A stretch of 64,000 nt of DNA from Verrucomicrobiaceae bacterium (GTDB lineage Bacteria; Verrucomicrobiota; Verrucomicrobiia; Verrucomicrobiales; Verrucomicrobiaceae). Shown piece after piece: positions 17,846 through 25,234 of this stretch. The stretch spans positions 51,084 through 115,083 of the forward strand of contig JAIXSY010000040.1 of assembly GCA_027484445.1 (NCBI GenBank). Direction: 5' to 3'. Each line of letters opens with the position of its first letter. Position 1 is the first letter of the stretch. The position numbers were made by a program, and so were the translations under genes. The notes beneath the pieces were generated by a model. The model did no database searches, was not told where the DNA came from, and was given only the letters and a program-made list of their open reading frames with translations.

Positions 17846-19602
17846 GCAGCCGAAAATGCCTCCTGAAGCTGGCCGACGGTTCTTTGATTGCAGAAGGCAT
17901 GAAACGTCTCCTCCGGCCCGCTGCGGCCTTTGAGATAGCCTTTCAGCATTCCTTCCAGCGTTTCACCGAGGCTCTCGAATGCCACACCACTGAAGACTTG
18001 GCGGCCGATCTTGCGGTTCTCACCAAAACCGCCGCCGACGGTGATGTGATAGCCTTCGCCGCTTTCGGTTTTCACTTTGGTGCCGAGCAGGCCGATGTCG
18101 CCCATGAAGTGCTGGGCGCAGGAGTGGGCGCAGCCGGTGAAGTGAATGTTGACGGGCTTGTCGAGCTTCACGCGCTTGTCGAGGTAGTCCATCATCGCGA
18201 TGGCGTGGCCCTTCGTGTCGCTGGCAGCGTATTTGCAGTATTTGTTGCCCGTGCAGGCGACGAAGCCGCTCTTCAAATTCGACTGCTCGCAGGGGAAACC
18301 GAGCTTTTTGAGCGACTTCGCGAGCGTGGCGGCATACGCGGTCTTCACGTTCGGGATGATGAAGTTTTGCCAAACCGTGAGTCGCACCTCGCCGCTGCCA
18401 TAGCTGTCGGCGAGATCGGCAATGCGCTCCATTTGCTTCGCCGTCATCTGTCCGACCGGCACGCTGGCACCGACATAAACGAGCCCATCCTGCTTCTGCG
18501 GATGAAAGCCGACATGCGAGTGGCCTTGCTGAGAAAATTCGCGCTTCGCCTCGATGGGCGAGCCAGGCGCGAGGCGCGTGAGCTTGAATTTGAGATGCTT
18601 TTCCGCCTCCACGAGCACGCCATCGAGACCTTTATCCTCGACGACATACTTGAAGCGGGCCTTTTTGCGATTCGTGCGGTCGCCGAACTCGATGAAGACG
18701 CGCAGCAGAGCCACCATGACGTCATTGAGCTGCTCAGGCTTCACAATGACGCCCCAGTCGCTCGCAAAGGTCTGATGACCGGTGACACCACCGAGCGCGA
18801 TGCGGAAATACACACCGGGCTCGATGCCTTCACTGTTCTCGGTGATTTTCACCGCGCTGGCACCAATGTCATTCGTGTCTTCGACGGACGAGATGAGGCC
18901 GCCGCCGTCGTAGGCGATGTTGAACTTGCGCGGCAGGTCGTAGAACTCCTTCGAGCCGATGATGAGCGTGGCGAGCTCGTTCACCAGCGGACGCACGTCG
19001 ATGAGCTCAAACGGATCGTAACCCGCGCAGGGGTTCATCGTGATGTTGCGGATGTTGTCCGCACCCGCGCCCTTCGAGTGCAAACCGCAGCCTTGGATGC
19101 GGCGAAGCACCTCCGGGCAGTTTTTCGGCTCGATGAGGCGGATTTGAAAATTGTTCCGCGTGGTGATCTGGATGTAGCCAGTGGTCAGTTCCCGCGCGAT
19201 GGCGGCGATCTCGCGAAGTTGGTAGCTCTTCACCACACCACCCGGAATGCGCAGACGGCACATGTAGCCATCTTTAACCGGATTCAGCCAGAAGAGGCCG
19301 TTCCATTTGAAGCGAAACACGCTCTCGGGTTCCGGCTTCGCATTCCACCGCGCATCCATGACGAGCTGCTCGATGGCGTCGAAGGGATGAAGCTCGCGTT
19401 TGATGCGCTCTTCTTTGGTCAAATCATCTAGCGAATGCCCTGCAGGTGCTGCAGGCGTGGGCGCGAGATCGCCGAAGGTGACTCCACCTGCTGCAATGCC
19501 GGCGAAAAAGCCTTCGAGATAGCGCTTTTGTTCGCCAGTGAAGTCGTTGCCGGGCGGTGCCATCGCTGGGCTTGATTTGGGAAAGGCGGCGGCGATACTC
19601 AT
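17842..19602 (-). CDS. nirA: Ferredoxin-type nitrite reductase (siroheme/[4Fe-4S])
   Basis: A 586-residue nitrite/sulfite reductase-family protein that takes nitrite to ammonium with six electrons. Two ferredoxin-like repeats are present (LNPVKDGYMCRLRIPGG, GYIQITTRNNFQIR; LVYVGASVPVGQM, VRLTVWQNFIIPN). The cluster/siroheme ligands are Cys450 and Cys456 (CTGNKYC) and Cys491 and Cys495 (CAHSC). The start ATG 19602 is chosen because longer in-frame starts would encode residues antisense to hicBA. The N-terminal helix FTGEQKRYLEGFFAG resembles that of the neighbouring CysJ-like protein. The stop overlaps the next start (ATGA, 17842-17845). Nitrite rather than sulfite is inferred from context. 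Confidence 0.93.
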   Translation of the reverse strand: MSIAAAFPKSSPAMAPPGNDFTGEQKRYLEGFFAGIAAGGVTFGDLAPTPAAPAGHSLDDLTKEERIKRELHPFDAIEQLVMDARWNAKPEPESVFRFKWNGLFWLNPVKDGYMCRLRIPGGVVKSYQLREIAAIARELTTGYIQITTRNNFQIRLIEPKNCPEVLRRIQGCGLHSKGAGADNIRNITMNPCAGYDPFELIDVRPLVNELATLIIGSKEFYDLPRKFNIAYDGGGLISSVEDTNDIGASAVKITENSEGIEPGVYFRIALGGVTGHQTFASDWGVIVKPEQLNDVMVALLRVFIEFGDRTNRKKARFKYVVEDKGLDGVLVEAEKHLKFKLTRLAPGSPIEAKREFSQQGHSHVGFHPQKQDGLVYVGASVPVGQMTAKQMERIADLADSYGSGEVRLTVWQNFIIPNVKTAYAATLAKSLKKLGFPCEQSNLKSGFVACTGNKYCKYAASDTKGHAIAMMDYLDKRVKLDKPVNIHFTGCAHSCAQHFMGDIGLLGTKVKTESGEGYHITVGGGFGENRKIGRQVFSGVAFESLGETLEGMLKGYLKGRSGPEETFHAFCNQRTVGQLQEAFSAA

Positions 19603-19605
19603 GGC

Positions 19606-19830
19606 ATGAATGATCTCGAACTGATTTTCAGAGTGCGTCCTGCGGAAGAAGGCGGCTTCACGGCCGACTGTCGGCTGCCGGAAGGCTTGATCGCGACGCA
19701 GGGAGACTCCTGGGAGGAACTGGAAGCGATGGTGAAGGACGCGGTGAGCTGCCATTTTGCTGATGCCGCTCTGAAGCCAGGACGGATCAGGCTGCATTTG
19801 GAAGAGGATCGCATCTTGGAAGCTGCATGA
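19606..19830 (+). CDS. hicB: HicB-like antitoxin
   Basis: A 74-residue protein with the HicB partial RNase H-like fold pattern (FRVRPAEEGGFTADCRLPEGL, TQGDSWEELEAMVKDAVSCHF). HicB antitoxins bind and mask HicA and often repress their own operon. It is encoded opposite to the nitrate genes, in the slot between nirA and cysJ. Its ATG is only 3 bp from the divergent nirA ATG, so its ribosome binding region lies inside nirA coding sequence. It is coupled to hicA by an ATGA overlap. No separate DNA-binding domain is visible. Confidence 0.85.
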   Translation: MNDLELIFRVRPAEEGGFTADCRLPEGLIATQGDSWEELEAMVKDAVSCHFADAALKPGRIRLHLEEDRILEAA

Positions 19831-20069
19831 AGCTGCCGCGTGATCTGACTGGTGACGAACTGCTGCGCGGTCTGCGTCGTATCGGCTACTCGCTTGAGCG
19901 GCAGGCTGGAAGTCACATGATTCTGCGTTGTGCATCGCCAAGGGCGCATTCCGTCACTGTTCCGAATCACAAACCGATTAAAGTCGGCACCTTGTCCTCG
20001 ATCCTGCACGAGATCGCACTGCAACGTGGCCTGAGTGTCGAAGCCCTGCTCGTTGAGATGAAGCTGTGA
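19827..20069 (+). CDS. hicA: HicA-like mRNA interferase toxin
   Basis: An 80-residue YcfA/HicA-family double-stranded-RNA-binding toxin: LPRDLTGDELLRGLRRIGYSLERQ followed by GSHMILRC with the catalytic histidine, then HSVTVPNHKPIKVGTLSSIL. HicA cleaves mRNA when released from HicB. The key histidine is present, so it may be active. Its start overlaps the hicB stop by 4 bp, and its stop lies 4 bp from the convergent cysJ stop. The pair therefore exactly fills the cysJ-nirA gap. Confidence 0.88.
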   Translation: MKLPRDLTGDELLRGLRRIGYSLERQAGSHMILRCASPRAHSVTVPNHKPIKVGTLSSILHEIALQRGLSVEALLVEMKL

Positions 20070-20073
20070 ATTC

Positions 20074-21684
20074 TCAATACACATCGCGGGCGTAGCGTTT
20101 GGTTTTCTTCATCTCGGCGACGTAAGCCGCAGCTTCGTCAGCCGTTTTGCCGCCTTGGGTTTCGATGATGTGATGGAGGGCCTCATCCACGTCCTTGGCC
20201 ATGCGTTTGGCATCGCCGCAGATGTAGAAGTGGGCGCCTTCTTGGAGCCATTGCCAGAGTTCGCTGGCGGCTTGGAGCATGCGGGTCTGGACGTAGATTT
20301 TCTCCTCCTGATCGCGGCTGAAGGCGGTGTCGAGGCGGGTGAGGTGGCCGCTTTGCACCCAGGCGATGATTTGATCGTGGTAGAGGAAGTCGGTGCTGCG
20401 TTTTTGATCGCCGAAGAAGAGCCAGTTTTTGCCGGGGGCCTGGGTGGCCTCGCGCTCTTCGAGGAAGGCACGGAAGGGCGCGATGCCGGTGCCGGGGCCG
20501 ACCATGATGACCGGCTTTGTGAGATCAGTGGGCAGGCGGAAATGGTTCGCGGCGTGGAAGTAAATGCCGGTGGTCTCACCGAGTGGCAAACGATCCGCGA
20601 GGAAGGTGCTGGCGACGCCTTTGTGCGCGATGCCATCGGTGCTGTAGCGTACCGCACCGACGCAGAGATGCACTTCATCGGGGTGCGCCTTGATGCTCGA
20701 AGCGATCGAATAGAGGCGCGGCTGTAGCTTGCGCAGGTTTTCGAGGAAGGAGTCGAGTGTGAGGCCGGCCTCGGGCTCTTTGCCAAGGAGACTGCGGACT
20801 TCGAAATCGGAGATAAGGGCCTCGCGGAGGGTTTTGGAGCCCACGGAGGCGTTTGGGTCAAAACCATGCGTCGCGATGACGGAATCAACGACCTCGGGGC
20901 AGTTTTGGACGAAGACGCCGAGTGCGTCTCCGACTTCGTAAGTGAGGCCGCTGCCGGTCAGTGAGAAAGCGATGTGGCGGGTATCTTTGGAGCTGCCGGG
21001 GGTGTTCAGGGCTGTGTTTTCGAGGAGCTTGGCCGGGAAAGGATTCTTTTTGGACCAGGCTTTGTCGGACGGGTCCGACTCGTCCGACGAGTCAGATGGT
21101 TTGGCAGCTCCGAGTATGGTGAAGGCGTTCTTCGACCACTCTTTGGCGAGGTCATCGAAATCGACATCGCAGTCCACGCGGTCCACGATGCGTTTGGCAC
21201 CGAGTTCGGAGAGGCGTTGATCGAGCTTCTTGCCGGCGAGGCAAAAAGTGTCGGCGTAGTTTTTGTCGCCGAGTGCGAGGACGGAGTATTGCACGCCGTC
21301 GAATTTGGGGCTGCTGCCGTTTTGATTGATGCTGTCCCAGAAGGACACGGCGTTGTCTGGCATGTCACCCTCGCCCCAGGTAGAGGTGATGAGGAGGACG
21401 TTCTTGTCTTTGACCAGGTCGGCCGGTTGCAGCGAGTCGAGGCCCGCGGCTCGCGCCGCGAAACCTCGACCCGATGCTTCCCTGGCCAGCCGCTTGGCCA
21501 AACTTTCCGCGTTGCCGCTCTGACTACCGAAGGCGATGAGCAGAGGCGTTTTTGCCTCGGCAGGTGCCATCGGCGCACCACCCTTTCCGCCGCGTTGCAG
21601 GACTCCGGCGAGGAATCCATTCAACCAAGCGCGTTGTTCGGCGGAGAAAGGTGCGTTGTCAGGAATGAGGGGAACGATGTTCAT
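20074..21684 (-). CDS. cysJ: CysJ-like NADPH flavoprotein (sulfite reductase alpha type)
   Basis: A 536-residue diflavin reductase. The FMN flavodoxin domain (FGSQSGNAESLAKRL, TSTWGEGDMPDNA, LALGDKNY; residues ~48-195) is followed by the FAD domain (RLYSIASS). The NADPH domain shows MVGPGTGIAPFRAFLEERE, YVQTRM, YICGDAKRMAKDV and the terminal RYARDVY. It moves electrons from NADPH via FAD and FMN to a partner; here that is most likely NirA. An N-terminal helix FSAEQRAWLNGFLAG precedes the flavodoxin domain. A nonamer array inserts SDSSDESDPSD in the linker between flavodoxin and FAD domains. The porin gene lies 37 bp upstream. Confidence 0.92.
   Translation of the reverse strand: MNIVPLIPDNAPFSAEQRAWLNGFLAGVLQRGGKGGAPMAPAEAKTPLLIAFGSQSGNAESLAKRLAREASGRGFAARAAGLDSLQPADLVKDKNVLLITSTWGEGDMPDNAVSFWDSINQNGSSPKFDGVQYSVLALGDKNYADTFCLAGKKLDQRLSELGAKRIVDRVDCDVDFDDLAKEWSKNAFTILGAAKPSDSSDESDPSDKAWSKKNPFPAKLLENTALNTPGSSKDTRHIAFSLTGSGLTYEVGDALGVFVQNCPEVVDSVIATHGFDPNASVGSKTLREALISDFEVRSLLGKEPEAGLTLDSFLENLRKLQPRLYSIASSIKAHPDEVHLCVGAVRYSTDGIAHKGVASTFLADRLPLGETTGIYFHAANHFRLPTDLTKPVIMVGPGTGIAPFRAFLEEREATQAPGKNWLFFGDQKRSTDFLYHDQIIAWVQSGHLTRLDTAFSRDQEEKIYVQTRMLQAASELWQWLQEGAHFYICGDAKRMAKDVDEALHHIIETQGGKTADEAAAYVAEMKKTKRYARDVY
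21064..21099. repeat. Nonamer tandem array (GTCnGAcnn)4 in cysJ
   Basis: Four 9-bp units at 21064, 21073, 21082 and 21091 (GTCGGACGG, GTCCGACTC, GTCCGACGA, GTCAGATGG). They are of the same family as the array in the DmsBC gene. On the minus strand they are read in frame as an Asp/Ser-rich linker. Confidence 0.85.
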
Positions 21685-21721
21685 CTTTCAGAGCGGCTTG
21701 AGAGATGCGGGTAGAGATTGA

Positions 21722-23119
21722 TCAGAAGTCGAATTGTAGTTGCAGATAGGCGAAGTGAGCGCTGTCATCACCACGAGTGGCGGTCTGCGTCTCTGTGAGA
21801 TAATCGCCGGGCAGGAAGTAGCTGTAGCCAGCTTGAATGGCGACATGCGGGTTGAACTTGTAGATGGCGGTGAGGTCGATCTCCTGGCCGCGAAAGGTGC
21901 TGGCATTCTCAGCAGCCGCTGCGTTGCGGGCCACGGCAGTCACGCCATTCACACGACGCCAAGCATCGGAATTGTCGTCGTTCCAGTAGAGGTGATAGTC
22001 GATCATCACCTTGAGCTTCTTGGTGGGTTGGAAGCTGATGTTCAGCTGCGGGTTGTGCATGTTGATCCAACCCGTCGTATCCATGTAGCCATAAAAGAGA
22101 TGGTTTGTGGGATAGAGGTTCTGGAAGGTGCCCAGATCATCATCCGTCGCGTCACTGTCACCCGGACTCCAGTTGTATTGCAGTCCAATGCGGGGTTTCC
22201 AGGCATGATTGAAATTGTATCCAACACCCCAGTGGCCTGCGAAGGCCGTTAGGTCACGACCCGAAACCTCACCAAGCTGTAAGGCCATCTCCATTTCATA
22301 GTCAAAGCCGCGGAGCTTCTTGGGGTCGCCCTTCCACAGGGTGCCAATCGTCCAGAAATCTGTGTCGCCATTGTCGAGCACAGCGCCAAAGTCACCGTTG
22401 CCCTGATCTTTTTTGTGAAACACGTAAAGATCCGTGGTGAGATTGAATGGGATGAGCTGCGTTGCCAAGTAAGCACCGCTAAACAGAGTCTGTGAAGGTT
22501 CTTCAGTATCAAAGAACTGACTCTTGTTCAGTTGGGTGGTGTTAAAGACCACAGGGCTGGAGGTGAAGAGATCAAGCTGCCACTTGCTGGATGCATAACG
22601 CAGCTTCACAGCGTCAAAAGTGCGTGCTTGGTTCAACCACTCGAGAGGACCGACCAGACGCTGATCTCCATAGCTCAGAAACTGACGTCCAATCGTCGCG
22701 CTCATCCCCTTTTTGATATCGCCGATCTGAACGTAGGCTTTCAGAATGTCAAAGTAGTCGTCACCCTCAGCGGCAAGTGTCCCAGGCACATTTGGTCGGC
22801 TCCCGCCAAGCTCGCGAACATCCTGGCCCTGCACATAAAATTTGAGCCAGTCCGTCATCTGATAGCCCAAGCCGAGACGGAAACGCTGAAGCAGCCAAGC
22901 GGCATCCTGCGGCCCATTCAGAGCATTGTTGAAGTCGAAATTGTTCTCACGGCCTTCGAACCGCATCTTTTCCTGGATATCGACGGTCAGTTTACCGTCT
23001 AGGAAAGTGATGGGAGCGTAACCCGGAGGCAGCAGATGAGCAGGAGCCGGGACAGAGATTGGAGTCCCTGCGGTGGCGAGAGTCGCCGATGCGAGCATTA
23101 GCAGTAGTTTGGTTTTCAT
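21722..23119 (-). CDS. AlgE/alginate-export-type outer-membrane porin
   Basis: ATG 23119 opens a signal peptide (KTKLLLMLASATLATAG) and gives 465 residues; an in-frame ATG at 23140 is an alternative. The mature protein is rich in alternating amphipathic strands (LTVDIQEKMRFEGRENN, YVQIGDIKKGMSATIGRQFL, AFAGHWGVGYNFN, LQYNWSPGDSD) and ends in the outer-membrane signature FAYLQLQFDF. It matches the alginate-export (AlgE-like) porin family. As the first gene of the cysJ-nirA-nasA unit it most plausibly admits nitrate or nitrite; that substrate is inference from context only. Confidence 0.8.
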   Translation of the reverse strand: MKTKLLLMLASATLATAGTPISVPAPAHLLPPGYAPITFLDGKLTVDIQEKMRFEGRENNFDFNNALNGPQDAAWLLQRFRLGLGYQMTDWLKFYVQGQDVRELGGSRPNVPGTLAAEGDDYFDILKAYVQIGDIKKGMSATIGRQFLSYGDQRLVGPLEWLNQARTFDAVKLRYASSKWQLDLFTSSPVVFNTTQLNKSQFFDTEEPSQTLFSGAYLATQLIPFNLTTDLYVFHKKDQGNGDFGAVLDNGDTDFWTIGTLWKGDPKKLRGFDYEMEMALQLGEVSGRDLTAFAGHWGVGYNFNHAWKPRIGLQYNWSPGDSDATDDDLGTFQNLYPTNHLFYGYMDTTGWINMHNPQLNISFQPTKKLKVMIDYHLYWNDDNSDAWRRVNGVTAVARNAAAAENASTFRGQEIDLTAIYKFNPHVAIQAGYSYFLPGDYLTETQTATRGDDSAHFAYLQLQFDF

Positions 23120-23276
23120 CAAGGGAGGTAGTGTTGTCATTGACTGGGCTTTGGCTGCGCGGCGGCTTGCAGGGAAAGGCACGCGGACCTCTCAGCCCGC
23201 GCGGCTATAAATTGAGCCGTGTTTGTGCCAAGCCGTATGCCAACGGATGAAAACAGGCTGAATCCTGTTCGTGATT

Positions 23277-23293
23277 TGAATGAAATAGATTCA
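23277..23293. promoter_or_regulatory. Candidate LysR-type operator upstream of the porin operon
   Basis: The dyad TGAAT-N7-ATTCA lies about 160 bp upstream of the porin start. The core GAATGA...GATTCAT also occurs at 30032-30044 in front of the lysR gene, there without four extra bases in the middle. It is a tentative shared regulator site. Confidence 0.35.
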
Positions 23294-23367
23294 TGCACGA
23301 GAATCCTCGTAATTGAGCATTACAGCAGTTCACATCGTGCTCTCATCGGCATGACATAGGCTTAAAC

Positions 23368-24222
23368 ATGCGTCTGCCTAACTCCGGCAACCTCGCGGTG
23401 TTACCGCTGTGGAACTGGACGCATCTGCAAGGTGCCATGAAGGCCTGTGCCGTCAGTGACAGCACTTGTTCTGGCAAATTGACTACGGCGGAGAAAAAGC
23501 TCGCTGCTCGAATCTTGGCACGCATGGCAGATGAAGGCCCGCTCAGTTCGCAAGACATCGAAAGTGCCGACAAAACCAAAACGCATGCCTGGGACAGCAC
23601 CACGCTCGCGAAGAGCACGCTGCACAAGCTCTTCTTCCACGGTTGCGTGCTCATCGCGCGTCGCGATGGCATTCGCCGCTACTACGATCTGCCTGAGAAA
23701 GTGCTGCCCACAGGCACTTTGAATGCCCCAATGCCGTCAAAGGACGAAACCGCCCGCTGGCTCGCAGAACTCAAACTGCGCCAGCGACGACTCGCCATCC
23801 TCAAAAGCAGTGAAGCGCATGCTTTGAACGATGAAATCATCTCTGTGAGCATTCAGGAGCTGCCAAAGCTCAAACTGCATGTTTTGCGTCGTGACATCCC
23901 GCAGCTCGCAAAAGCTCAAAACAGCCCAGCGAGCACTTCCGAGCCTCTTTTGATCGCTCCGCTCGATCCCATCATCTACGACCGCCATGTGACCGAGCAG
24001 TTGTGGGCCATCGACTACCGCTGGGAAGTCTATGTCCCGCCGCAGCAGCGCCAACGTGGCTACTACGCTATGCCGTTGCTCCACGGCACCCGCTTTACTG
24101 GTCACGCCGACCTCAAAGCCGACCGGGAGGTGGGGAAGCTGCAAATTCTGTCTAGCGAAGGACGCAGTGCTAAAACAGCCGCGAGGAGCCTGGCCTCGTT
24201 TTTGAGGCTGAACTCAGTTTGA
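23368..24222 (+). CDS. Short YcaQ/AlkX-family winged-helix protein
   Basis: 284 residues that align by eye with the C-terminal two thirds of the HTH_42/YcaQ DNA glycosylase family: GPLSSQDIES, a winged-helix section ending RRYYDLPEKVLP, and the characteristic LLIAPLDPIIYDRHVTEQLW with QRQRGYYAMPLLHGTRFTGHADLKAD. YcaQ (AlkX) unhooks interstrand crosslinks, using a catalytic QxQ motif near the N-terminus. That N-terminal ~110-residue region is missing here, and an in-frame stop occurs upstream at 23314. The product may be non-catalytic or a decayed gene. It is convergent with nrtD and divergent from the porin. Confidence 0.7.
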   Translation: MRLPNSGNLAVLPLWNWTHLQGAMKACAVSDSTCSGKLTTAEKKLAARILARMADEGPLSSQDIESADKTKTHAWDSTTLAKSTLHKLFFHGCVLIARRDGIRRYYDLPEKVLPTGTLNAPMPSKDETARWLAELKLRQRRLAILKSSEAHALNDEIISVSIQELPKLKLHVLRRDIPQLAKAQNSPASTSEPLLIAPLDPIIYDRHVTEQLWAIDYRWEVYVPPQQRQRGYYAMPLLHGTRFTGHADLKADREVGKLQILSSEGRSAKTAARSLASFLRLNSV

Positions 24223-24244
24223 GTCAGCCCAAGGCAAATACTTT

Positions 24245-24306
24245 GTCTCACGCAAAGCCGCAAAGGTTCCCAGAGTCTCTGAATTCTTTGCGCCTTTGCG
24301 TGAGAC
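24245..24306. repeat. Intergenic hairpin repeat between convergent genes
   Basis: Two 21-bp arms (24245-24265 and 24286-24306) form an inverted repeat with one mismatch and a 20-base loop. It lies between the convergent YcaQ-like gene and nrtD, so it may serve as a bidirectional terminator. Its CTCACGCAAAG(C/G)CGCAAAG arms look like a dispersed repeat rather than a simple terminator, because no T run follows. Confidence 0.75.
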
Positions 24307-24361
24307 TTGGATCGGGCGATCGAAGCCGTCTGTGACGAGCGCGAATGATTCGACATCTGGT

Positions 24362-25234
24362 TCATGCTACAGCAGGCATGCTGTGCGCGGCCATTTCCGC
24401 TGCCATGTCGGGCGACGGCACGAAGGAGGCTTCGCGGCTGGGGCGGATGTGGGATTTGTCGTTGAGGAAGGTGATGAGATGCTCGCGCAGCTCGTAGTAG
24501 CGTGGGTCTTCCATGATCTCCTTGCGGTTGCGGGGGCGCTCGAAGGGGATGTTTATGATGTCACCCACTTCAGCTTCCGGGCCGTCGGTCATCATGACGA
24601 CTCGGTCGGAGAGGAAGATGGCTTCATCGACATCGTGCGTGACCATGAGGGTGGTGATGCGATTGCGGCGCCAGAGTTCGAGCAGGACTTCCTGGAGTTC
24701 GTAGCGTGTCAGGGAATCCAACATGCCGAAGGGTTCATCGAGGAGGAGCATCTTCGGCTGTAGGGCGAAGGCGCGGGCGATGCCGACGCGCTGTCTCATG
24801 CCTTGGGAAAGCTCGCTCGGGTTTTTATGCATGGCGTCACCGAGGCCAACGATGGTTAGGTAGTATTCGGCCATCTGGCGGCGTTCGGCTTTGCTGGCGG
24901 TGAAATAGACCTGGTTCACACCAAGCATGACGTTTTCATAAGCTGTCATCCAGGGCAGCAAGCAGGGTGACTGGAAAACGATGCCGCGATCTGGGCCAGG
25001 CCCCGTCGCTTCTTTGCCAGCGAGGATCATGTTGCCTTTGTTGAGATCGCTCAATCCCGCGACCATCATGAGCACCGTGCTTTTACCACAGCCGCTATGG
25101 CCGATGAGGGTGGCAAACTCTCCCTCTTTGAGCTTCAGATTGAAGTCCTTGACGATGGTCGCGGGACCTTTGGGTGTGTCGTAGATCTTCCACAGGCGAT
25201 CCAGTTCGAGCATTTTTGGATTCAGGGCACTCAT
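24362..25234 (-). CDS. nrtD: Nitrate ABC transporter ATPase NrtD
   Basis: A 290-residue ABC ATPase of the NrtD/SsuB/TauB group. Walker A is GHSGCGKST, the Q-loop VFQSPCLLPW, the signature LSQGMRQRV (third position Gln instead of Gly), Walker B MLLLDEP, and the H-loop MVTHDVDEAI with the histidine present. The C-terminal NIPFERPRNRKEIMEDPRYYELREHL is typical of nitrate/nitrite ATPases. It energises nitrate uptake with NrtB. The start overlaps the nrtC stop by four bases (25231-25234). It is the last gene of the nrt unit. Confidence 0.93.
   Translation of the reverse strand: MSALNPKMLELDRLWKIYDTPKGPATIVKDFNLKLKEGEFATLIGHSGCGKSTVLMMVAGLSDLNKGNMILAGKEATGPGPDRGIVFQSPCLLPWMTAYENVMLGVNQVYFTASKAERRQMAEYYLTIVGLGDAMHKNPSELSQGMRQRVGIARAFALQPKMLLLDEPFGMLDSLTRYELQEVLLELWRRNRITTLMVTHDVDEAIFLSDRVVMMTDGPEAEVGDIINIPFERPRNRKEIMEDPRYYELREHLITFLNDKSHIRPSREASFVPSPDMAAEMAAHSMPAVA

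Noticed and set aside
17884..19431. Plus-strand open frame of about 515 codons opposite nirA
   Set aside because: It is the mirror of a conserved GC-rich gene; the nirA strand has all motifs and operon overlaps, while this frame has none.
19603..19941. Longer NirA with 113 extra N-terminal residues
   Set aside because: The extension is antisense to hicB and part of hicA and has no nitrite-reductase character; ATG 19602 fits the family start.
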